Below, piece by piece: positions 15,676-21,460 of a DNA stretch of 24,404 bases. The position numbers were made by a program, and so were the translations under genes. The notes beneath the pieces were generated by a model that saw only the letters and a list, made by a program, of their open reading frames with translations, was not told the origin of the DNA and made no database searches. How positions within the stretch are numbered: the stretch's first letter is position 1; each line of letters opens with the position of its first letter. The stretch is from DAOTZR01 sp034432595 (lineage in GTDB: Bacteria > Chloroflexota > Anaerolineae > B4-G1 > SLSP01). The stretch spans positions 1 to 24,404 of the forward strand of contig DAOUBT010000072.1 in assembly GCA_034432595.1 (NCBI GenBank), in the 5' to 3' direction.

Positions 15676-17193
15676 ATGACTGGGAAACCTTGCCGGGCAA
15701 TCTGGCTATTGGCCAGTTTAATGGGCGTTTGGTTGCTTGGAATAATGCCTTTGACCAGCGCTGCATCCTCGGAAGTAACGGAGACAACTGCTCCACAGGC
15801 CACGCCAACCTGGCTTGAACCCCGTGGGCTAAGTGTTCTGGAGCTGGTTGGCTTTGTGGATGAAGCTTATTTGCGCGGGATGATCATTTACGACCGCCCT
15901 GGTTATGGCATCTTACGGTACGAGGCGGGCAAGCGCATGGGCAACACCGTCACGTTAACAGCAACAGCTTACACGCGTTACGACCGTTCATGGGACGGGA
16001 CCCTTTTTGGCTGTCTGGGTGTTCCTCCACGTCTGGATCAGTGGCCCACCGTGGTGCCGCAGACGAAATTGCGCATCTATACAAGCTCGGGTGTGGATAT
16101 CACCGGCAAAACTGTCCCCCATTTTTATGTACCAGCAGGTTTGACACAACCGCTACGCGGGCCGGATGATCAATCCGAACCCAATAAACCTACCCGTTAT
16201 GATCGTTTAGGGGCCGGTGCACCGCTGACGCGGGATGCTCAGGGGAATCTCATCGTGCCTGCCAACATGGGGTGCGATCTGATGATTCCTGATGGGACAA
16301 TTTCGAACAATCATGAGTATAAAACGCTCACCCTGGTGTTTACGGCTGAAATGGAGCCTCATATTACGGTTCAAGTGTTGGGCACGCAGGTAATGAATTT
16401 TAAATCCTACATTGGTCCTGGCTATTTCGGAAAGTTTGAAAAATTGGCTCAGCAAATGCGCAACACTTACCCCGGACGCCATGATAAAATAGCCATGACC
16501 ATACCGGCAGAGACGAACTACATCATCATCAACTTTCCAGCTACGCCTGTAGACTTGTATGCTAACCTGGGGGATCCGAGTAATAACGACAATGTAGCTT
16601 ATCCTTCCGGTGGAACTTACCGCATTTCATTTTGGGATAACAATCAGGAATATCTTTCTGTGGACTTTGTCGCCTCGATGGGCATCCCCATAGCTGGTTC
16701 ATGGATTGATGCCGATCAATCGGGCAATGTACCTTATCTGATTTACAAGCGTCAGCCTGTGGCCGCTGCCGCTCCGGAGTATCTTGTGCCCGCTGGCGTT
16801 TCTTATAACGCCTGCATGTTGAGTGGTACTTGTTCATCCTCGATTCTTTCTCAGATTTACAACACCAGTATGACCATGAGGGTTATCTATCTCAAAGTGA
16901 CGCGCACCGATTGTGATTTGCAGCGCATTCCTTTGCGCATGGTGGGCAATGCCTGGGTACCGGGGATGCTGGCTCAGACGCCAGCGGCTACGGCATTTCC
17001 GGATACGTCGCCGGTGAGGACTTCCAGCGCTCTGGTGCGCGCTTCGATTTACGCGAGCGATACCCTGACGCGGATGACCTATTTGCCGCTTGTGCTCAAT
17101 CGGCTGTGCGCTTCTCCGCCACCGGATGACCCGGAAGGTTGTCCTTGCGGCTGGTTTGATAGCAATGGACGGATGTTAGGTTTCATACCCTGA
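15676..17193 (+). CDS. Secreted protein of unknown function, 505 aa
   Basis: I do not recognise the family. Visible features: a signal peptide (about 1-30, cleavage near TSAAS); a short TTAPQATPT linker; a long mixed alpha/beta, Tyr-, Asn- and Asp-rich ectodomain with several Cys (FGCLG, MGCDL, NACMLSGTCSS, TDCDL, RLCAS, EGCPCGW); and a C-terminal YLPLVLNR at 469-476 followed by a Pro/Asp/Cys tail. The composition suggests an extracellular beta-rich, disulfide-stabilised protein. Codon use is more A/T-tolerant by eye than in the flanking enzymes. ATG 15676 has an AAGGGGGG ribosome site at 15664-15671. Fifteen bases separate its stop from the nucleotidyltransferase-like gene, so it may be the exported client of that cassette, which is inference. 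Confidence 0.7.
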   Translation: MTGKPCRAIWLLASLMGVWLLGIMPLTSAASSEVTETTAPQATPTWLEPRGLSVLELVGFVDEAYLRGMIIYDRPGYGILRYEAGKRMGNTVTLTATAYTRYDRSWDGTLFGCLGVPPRLDQWPTVVPQTKLRIYTSSGVDITGKTVPHFYVPAGLTQPLRGPDDQSEPNKPTRYDRLGAGAPLTRDAQGNLIVPANMGCDLMIPDGTISNNHEYKTLTLVFTAEMEPHITVQVLGTQVMNFKSYIGPGYFGKFEKLAQQMRNTYPGRHDKIAMTIPAETNYIIINFPATPVDLYANLGDPSNNDNVAYPSGGTYRISFWDNNQEYLSVDFVASMGIPIAGSWIDADQSGNVPYLIYKRQPVAAAAPEYLVPAGVSYNACMLSGTCSSSILSQIYNTSMTMRVIYLKVTRTDCDLQRIPLRMVGNAWVPGMLAQTPAATAFPDTSPVRTSSALVRASIYASDTLTRMTYLPLVLNRLCASPPPDDPEGCPCGWFDSNGRMLGFIP

Positions 17194-17208
17194 TGCTGCA
17201 GGAGGCTT

Positions 17209-18348
17209 ATGGCTGATCTTTCGCTCCCACGTTCCTGGCAACTCTTGATTGACGCTCTCTGGTATCAGCGCTGGCCCACGACTTTGCAGGATTGGGATGT
17301 TCTGCTCCGTATCGCCGAGACACAGAACCTCACAGGCACCCTCGCTTTTATGGCGCCGGACGGGCTTCCGCTGGATGTAGCCCGGCGCTTGCGGGCTGCA
17401 CGCTACGAGGCTGAGGCGCGCTACGTCCGCGGCGAGGCTGTGCTGCGTGAGCTTGGCGCACTCCTGCGCGCATCGGATTTATCGGCGGTGCTCTTTAAAG
17501 GCTTTGTGGTGGCACAGGTTTATCCGTATCCCCCGGCACGGTTTTTTGGCGATATTGACGTTTTGCTTCCCGGCGACGAGGCGCAGCAGCGCTTTGTCGC
17601 CGTGCTTTTGGAACAGGGATATACAACTCAACCTGATATCCGTGAGGGCGAATCGTCTCAGCACTATCCCAAGCTCTTTCCTCCCCAGCGCGGGATGGGT
17701 GTGGAGGTCCACCGCAGGTTAGGGCGGGAAGGCGGTTTTGAGCATCCCGAACGTACCGCGGAGGTCTGGCAACGCGCGCACCCGTGCACGGCTTTTCCCG
17801 ATTTCCGCACGCTTGATCCGGTGGATCATTACCTCTTCCTGGTTTACCATGCTGTCCGTGCCCATGTGTTTGAACTGGGTTTGCGCAGCTTTTACGACCT
17901 TTATCGTTTCACCCTCAACTGGGACATGGCAACCTGGGAGCAGACCGTGGCGCGTGCCAGGGATTGGAACGTGATGTCCGCCTTGCGTCTGGCCTGGGGC
18001 TTGCAGTGCTGGTTTGAGGGGCGCGCCTGGGAATCCATGTCGTTCGCGCGCCTGGCCGACCCACCGCCGCCCGCCGTAGTGCGCGCAGCTCAGCAGGTGC
18101 TCCTTCAGAATGCACAGACGGAACTCAATCGCATGTGGCGCGCCAAACGGAAACCCGGCTGGCGTGGCTGGCTTGCTTATCTTCGCCTCACCATTACAAT
18201 GGACGGGACATTGCCCTGGTATCGCTGGCCGCGGCGGATGGGAGAGCTGGCCTGGCGCTTGGGACGCTCACTGACGCGCCTGGTTCTGCAAGGAGACCCG
18301 GTTCTTTCCAGCTACCGTCGTCTGCTAACCTGGCTTCGGGAGGAATGA
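17209..18348 (+). CDS. Nucleotidyltransferase-fold protein (NTP_transf_5-like)
   Basis: A 379-residue cytoplasmic protein resembling the uncharacterised nucleotidyltransferase family NTP_transf_5. The key block is VLFKGFVVAQVYPYPPARFF (about 93-113), then GDIDVLLP with Asp115 and Asp117, matching the family's LKG...R..DIDLL pattern, where the acidic pair binds Mg-NTP in this superfamily. Later VEVHRRLG and YLFLVYHAVRAHVFELGLR fit the family's helical second half. The chemistry and acceptor are unknown. Relatives occur beside HprK-like kinases and PqqD-type proteins, as here. It starts the overlapping six-gene run, with AGGAGG just upstream (short 3-base spacer), and ends in an overlap with the Fn3-like gene. 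Confidence 0.8.
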   Translation: MADLSLPRSWQLLIDALWYQRWPTTLQDWDVLLRIAETQNLTGTLAFMAPDGLPLDVARRLRAARYEAEARYVRGEAVLRELGALLRASDLSAVLFKGFVVAQVYPYPPARFFGDIDVLLPGDEAQQRFVAVLLEQGYTTQPDIREGESSQHYPKLFPPQRGMGVEVHRRLGREGGFEHPERTAEVWQRAHPCTAFPDFRTLDPVDHYLFLVYHAVRAHVFELGLRSFYDLYRFTLNWDMATWEQTVARARDWNVMSALRLAWGLQCWFEGRAWESMSFARLADPPPPAVVRAAQQVLLQNAQTELNRMWRAKRKPGWRGWLAYLRLTITMDGTLPWYRWPRRMGELAWRLGRSLTRLVLQGDPVLSSYRRLLTWLREE

Positions 18349-18806
18349 TGAACAAAACGTTTGTGTGGCGTGTGCTGGCCGCCATTCTGGGATTTGGATT
18401 GGGCCTTGTGCTGGTACGTCTCACATCGCCGGCTACTGTCACGCTGGAATGGGAGACTGCCAGCGAGGTGGGGAGCCTGGGGTTTTACATTTATCGTGCT
18501 GAAGCGCCCGATGGCCCCTTTGTCCAGCTCAATCAACAACCAGTGCCAGTTCAAGGAGATGCCCTCACGGGTGCGAGCTATACCTATCGCGATACAACCG
18601 CGCGTTGGGGGCAGCAGTATTACTATCAGCTGGAGAGTCTGGAGCAGGATGGCACGCGCTCGCGTTACCCCGATGTGATTACGGTGCGAGCGGGTCTGGC
18701 CTGGCCCTGGCTGGTGCTGGGTGGTGCGGGGATGGCTATCGTCGCTGTGCTTCTGATACCGGAATCCCGGCTTGCCGCGCAGCCGCGTGAGGAGGAGGTC
18801 GCATGA
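18348..18806 (+). CDS. Fn3-like domain between two membrane helices
   Basis: A 152-residue protein: N-terminal TM (about 7-24), one beta-sandwich domain of fibronectin-type-III flavour (about 28-116) and a second TM (about 118-137) followed by a short charged tail. The domain contains TLEWETASEVGSLGFYIYR, DGPFVQLN and GQQYYYQLE, a pattern common in bacterial Fn3-like ectodomains. With two helices the domain probably faces outward while both termini are inside. The function is unknown; it may be a scaffold or sensor for the neighbouring cassette. ATG 18348 is favoured over 18345 because GGAGG at 18339-18343 sits one base from the latter. The stop overlaps the kinase start (ATGA). Confidence 0.72.
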   Translation: MNKTFVWRVLAAILGFGLGLVLVRLTSPATVTLEWETASEVGSLGFYIYRAEAPDGPFVQLNQQPVPVQGDALTGASYTYRDTTARWGQQYYYQLESLEQDGTRSRYPDVITVRAGLAWPWLVLGGAGMAIVAVLLIPESRLAAQPREEEVA

Positions 18807-19594
18807 ACTTTGTCCTGCAGATTGCCTCCATCGCCCTTGCTCTGGAAGGTCCGGAAAACTGGTTGACGCCTTTAGCTGAGGCCTGGTCGGATTGGCGTGG
18901 GACCACCGCAACCATGCACCTCACGTTTTTGGCTGATGAGAGCCTGAACGTCCCGCAACGCCCCCTGTTCAGCGTGCCTTTCGCTTTTAGTCAGGGGCTT
19001 TGTCGGCAAAGCGCTCCTGGCTTTGATGGCGTGATTGATGTGGCCAACGGGCGGGGGATGCTGCGCGCGCATCCGCAGGCTGGGCCGGAAGACCTGGCTT
19101 ATTTTGTGCGCGCGGCTTTTGCTTTGACCGCTTTTGCGCAAGGCGCCCTCCTCTTCCACTCGACGGGTATTGTGCACCGCGAGCAGGCTTACATATTTTT
19201 TGGCCTTTCAGGGAGCGGAAAAACAACCACGGCACGTTTTTCGCGTCCGCGCCCGGTCTTGAACGATGACCTGGTGCTTCTATGCTATAATCAGGGTCAG
19301 TGGTACGCGTGTGCCACGCCTTTTGGTTTGCGGCGCCATTCAGAAGTGACATCGGCTCCACTGCGTGCTTTTCTACGTTTACGCAAGGCATTGGAGGATC
19401 GCATCGAACCCTTGCCGTCTACGATGGCCAAAGTAGAACTGCTGGCTAACTCGCCTGTTGTGAACGCCGATCCGCAACGTGTGCCATTGCTGATGGAATT
19501 TTGGGAAACCATACTTAAGGGGATTCCAGTGTGTGCACTTTATTTCCGCAAATCCCCGGATTTTTGGGAGGTCGTGGATGCTTACTTTGGATGA
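18803..19594 (+). CDS. HPr kinase-related kinase (HprK-rel type)
   Basis: A 263-residue protein with the PEPCK-like P-loop kinase core of HprK relatives. LLFHSTGIVH (about 116-125) corresponds to the strand before the P-loop, GLSGSGKTT (134-142, Lys140) is the Walker A, and VLNDDLVLL (Asp155-Asp156) matches the acidic metal-binding pair. True HPr kinase/phosphorylases are longer and carry a distinct C-terminal signature that I do not see, and no PTS genes are visible. Members of this subgroup occur with PqqD/RRE proteins and nucleotidyltransferases, and in some lasso-peptide clusters a homologue phosphorylates the peptide. The substrate here is unknown. It is coupled on both sides: ATGA upstream and a 17-nt overlap with the PqqD gene. 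Confidence 0.83.
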   Translation: MNFVLQIASIALALEGPENWLTPLAEAWSDWRGTTATMHLTFLADESLNVPQRPLFSVPFAFSQGLCRQSAPGFDGVIDVANGRGMLRAHPQAGPEDLAYFVRAAFALTAFAQGALLFHSTGIVHREQAYIFFGLSGSGKTTTARFSRPRPVLNDDLVLLCYNQGQWYACATPFGLRRHSEVTSAPLRAFLRLRKALEDRIEPLPSTMAKVELLANSPVVNADPQRVPLLMEFWETILKGIPVCALYFRKSPDFWEVVDAYFG

Positions 19595-19865
19595 TAAGGT
19601 TGTTCCTGCGCCGGGTGTGGTGACGCGCGAAAGTAACGATGAGTTAATTGTGGTCATTCCCCAGCGTGGACGTTTTATCGTGTTGAACGGTACCGGTGCC
19701 CATATTTTCAAACTCCTTGATGGGCGCATGACGCTGGCTCAGGTGGCGCACCGCCTTGCGGAAGCTTACCAGGTGCCGGTGGAACGTACCCAACAGGATG
19801 TGTTAGCCTTTGCCACGCGCTTGTATGAGCGTGGCGCGTTACAGACGGTCTCTCTCGCGGCCTGA
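19578..19865 (+). CDS. PqqD-like RRE (peptide-binding) protein
   Basis: A 95-residue single-domain PqqD-family protein. VIPQRGRFIVLNGTGAHIF and LLDGRMTLAQVAHRL give the strand-turn-helix core (N37-G38 followed by IF-LLDG), and a C-terminal helix QDVLAFATRLYERGAL completes the winged-helix fold. PqqD/RRE domains bind leader peptides and deliver them to modifying enzymes, so this protein may present a peptide or protein to the adjacent kinase. Start ATG 19578 has GGGAGG at 19566-19571. It begins inside the kinase gene, consistent with stoichiometric production. No separate small precursor ORF was convincing nearby. Confidence 0.85.
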   Translation: MLTLDDKVVPAPGVVTRESNDELIVVIPQRGRFIVLNGTGAHIFKLLDGRMTLAQVAHRLAEAYQVPVERTQQDVLAFATRLYERGALQTVSLAA

Positions 19866-19895
19866 TGCGTTCGGCGTCCGGGTAGGGAGGGGCGT

Positions 19896-20489
19896 ATGGG
19901 CCTGAGGTCGTCGGGGTTGGATGACGCTACTCTGATGAAGCGCATCGCCCGCGGCGATACGCAGGCCTTTGACTTCTTTTACCAACGTCACAGCGCTGCA
20001 GTTTACACGTATCTCCTTCGCTTGCTCCATGATGTGCAAACGGCGGAAGATGTGCTCCAGGAAACTTTTCTGGCCGTCTGGCAGGGAGCCCATCGTTTTT
20101 TTGGACGCGCGCAGGTGCGGACGTGGCTTTTGAGCATAGCCCATCGTCGCGCCATGGATTGGCTTCGGACCAATGGAACGCAAGGCAATGGGTACGACCT
20201 GGAGCTGAATGAGGATGTGGAAGATAGTGTCGGGAGCGAGCCACCTGTCTGGGAACACGAGATAGCACAGACGGAAGCCATTCAGCAAGCACTCGATCAA
20301 CTCTCACCGGAACACCGCGCTGTGTTGGAACTGGCTTTCTACTACGAATGTTCTTACGCCGAGATCGCCGAAATTATAGGATGTCCTGTGGGCACCGTTA
20401 AAAGTCGCTTACATGCCGCGCGGCATCAGTTGCAGGTATTATTGCGTCACCTTGTGACATCCAGGGCGACTTCGGGAGGACGTAGATGA
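19896..20489 (+). CDS. ECF-type RNA polymerase sigma factor
   Basis: A 197-residue ECF sigma factor. Region 2 runs about 24-92 with YQRHSAAVYTYLLRLLHD, the -10-recognising TAEDVLQETFLAVWQ (49-63) and VRTWLLSIAHRRAMDWLR. An acidic linker (98-120) joins it to region 4, about 128-185, with the -35-binding helix-turn-helix YAEIAEIIGCPVGTVKSRLH. The ribosome site GGGAGGGG lies just upstream. Its stop overlaps the next start (ATGA), the usual sigma/anti-sigma arrangement. The targets cannot be read here, but being last in the run with the kinase/RRE cassette suggests that it regulates this locus. Confidence 0.92.
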   Translation: MGLRSSGLDDATLMKRIARGDTQAFDFFYQRHSAAVYTYLLRLLHDVQTAEDVLQETFLAVWQGAHRFFGRAQVRTWLLSIAHRRAMDWLRTNGTQGNGYDLELNEDVEDSVGSEPPVWEHEIAQTEAIQQALDQLSPEHRAVLELAFYYECSYAEIAEIIGCPVGTVKSRLHAARHQLQVLLRHLVTSRATSGGRR

Positions 20490-21094
20490 AATCCGGCCCG
20501 ATGACGCCCCGCAAATATGCCGAAGAAACTCCCGAAAGCGATGCCTTGAGGGATTGGATTGTGCAGCAACCCCCGCAAGCTCCACCTGAGGAGGTGCGCG
20601 TGCAATTGCTGCAGCAGGTCAAAACCTTACGCCCGGCCCTTTTTTCACCCCCTTTGGCCCTTCGGGTTTGGGGCGCTTTCCTGGCTTTATGGGTTTTCAT
20701 GCTGTTAGCATGGCTGGCGCCGCCCGGCCCCATGCTGAGCTGGGAATCCGAACACCCGCGGGTGGCCGATTTCCTCATCTATCGTGGTATGGGCGAAACA
20801 TGGCAGCTCATCCTGGATGTGCCGTCCACGATGGATTGGGGTTCTTACGAAGTCGTGGACGCTTACTATCTTCCGCTTCACACCACGGTTTCTTATCTTA
20901 TTGTGGCGCGGGATATGGACGGCCATGAGTTGGATCGCGTTTCCACTGCACTTCCCGCGTGGCCTGTGTGGTTCCAGCTTTTTGCCTTCCTGGCCTTCAG
21001 CCTGAGTTTTGCAGCCTTTATGGTCACCTGGCTCCACTGGCGTGACCTGCATCACCTGCCACGAAAGGTTGGCGTTTCGCGGCCACGGAACTGA
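20486..21094 (+). CDS. Putative membrane anti-sigma factor
   Basis: A 202-residue protein with a cytoplasmic-looking N-terminus (1-55, including the helical EEVRVQLLQQVKTLRP), TM1 at about 57-78, an extracytoplasmic domain of about 80 residues and TM2 at about 161-184 with a basic tail. No HxxxCxxC zinc anti-sigma motif is present, so the assignment rests on the ATGA overlap with the ECF sigma gene and the membrane topology. The outer domain (about 80-160) could sense an envelope signal. If it is an anti-sigma, its N-terminal helix would hold the sigma factor. A plain membrane sensor is the alternative. Confidence 0.6.
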   Translation: MKSGPMTPRKYAEETPESDALRDWIVQQPPQAPPEEVRVQLLQQVKTLRPALFSPPLALRVWGAFLALWVFMLLAWLAPPGPMLSWESEHPRVADFLIYRGMGETWQLILDVPSTMDWGSYEVVDAYYLPLHTTVSYLIVARDMDGHELDRVSTALPAWPVWFQLFAFLAFSLSFAAFMVTWLHWRDLHHLPRKVGVSRPRN

Positions 21095-21117
21095 CCCCTT
21101 GGCAGAATGCCGCATGC

Positions 21118-21375
21118 AAAGCCCCCTCGCGCCCGTATCCCCAGCCTCTGGCTGGCCCTGGCATTTTCGATGAGTTAGTCCGGTTCTCAGGCTGTTTCAG
21201 GCAGCTTGTGCATCTCTGGGCCTCAAAAGCCCCCTCGCGTCCGTATCGCCAGCCTCTGGCTGGCCCTGGCATTTTCGATGAGTTAGTCCAGTTCTCAGGC
21301 TGTTTCAGGCAGCTTGTGCATCTCTGGGCCTCAAAAGCCCCCTCGCGCCTGTATCCCCAGCCTCTGGCTGGCCCT
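21118..21375 (+). repeat. 108-bp tandem repeat, about 2.4 copies
   Basis: The 366-base gap before alaS is largely a tandem array with a period of exactly 108 bases: copy 1 at 21118-21225, copy 2 at 21226-21333, and partial copy 3 at 21334-21375. Copies 1 and 2 differ at only three positions. Each copy contains the perfect palindrome CCAGCCTCTGGCTGG (21141-21155, 21249-21263, 21357-21371). Because 108 is divisible by three, a minus-strand frame stays open with a 36-residue repeat, which I regard as an artefact. The array ends just before the alaS promoter. Confidence 0.93.
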
Positions 21376-21400
21376 TCAAAAAAACCTTGTTTCATGTCCC

Positions 21401-21428
21401 TTGACACGCCCCCGCTTTCCGCTACAAT
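21401..21428 (+). promoter_or_regulatory. Sigma-70-type promoter of alaS
   Basis: TTGACA (21401-21406) is followed after 16 bases by TACAAT (21423-21428), close to the vegetative consensus, 32 bases before the alaS start. It predicts a short leader of about 25 bases with no room for a T-box element. Confidence 0.85.
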
Positions 21429-21460
21429 GCGCGCAGGATTTTTCCTTGGAGAGGTGGCCT

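Noticed and set aside
17209..19865. Lasso peptide biosynthetic cluster
   Set aside because: The kinase and PqqD-type protein fit, but no asparagine-synthetase-like cyclase, transglutaminase-like protease or precursor ORF is visible.
21118..21375. CRISPR array
   Set aside because: The whole 108-base unit repeats, with no short repeat/unique spacer alternation, and there are no cas genes.
21024..21407. Minus-strand 127-residue ORF with a 36-residue repeat
   Set aside because: It is a by-product of the 108-bp tandem repeat, whose length is divisible by three. It overlaps the end of the anti-sigma-like gene and has no family resemblance.
21376..21460. T-box leader for alaS
   Set aside because: The promoter leaves only about 25 bases of leader and no T-box sequence is present.
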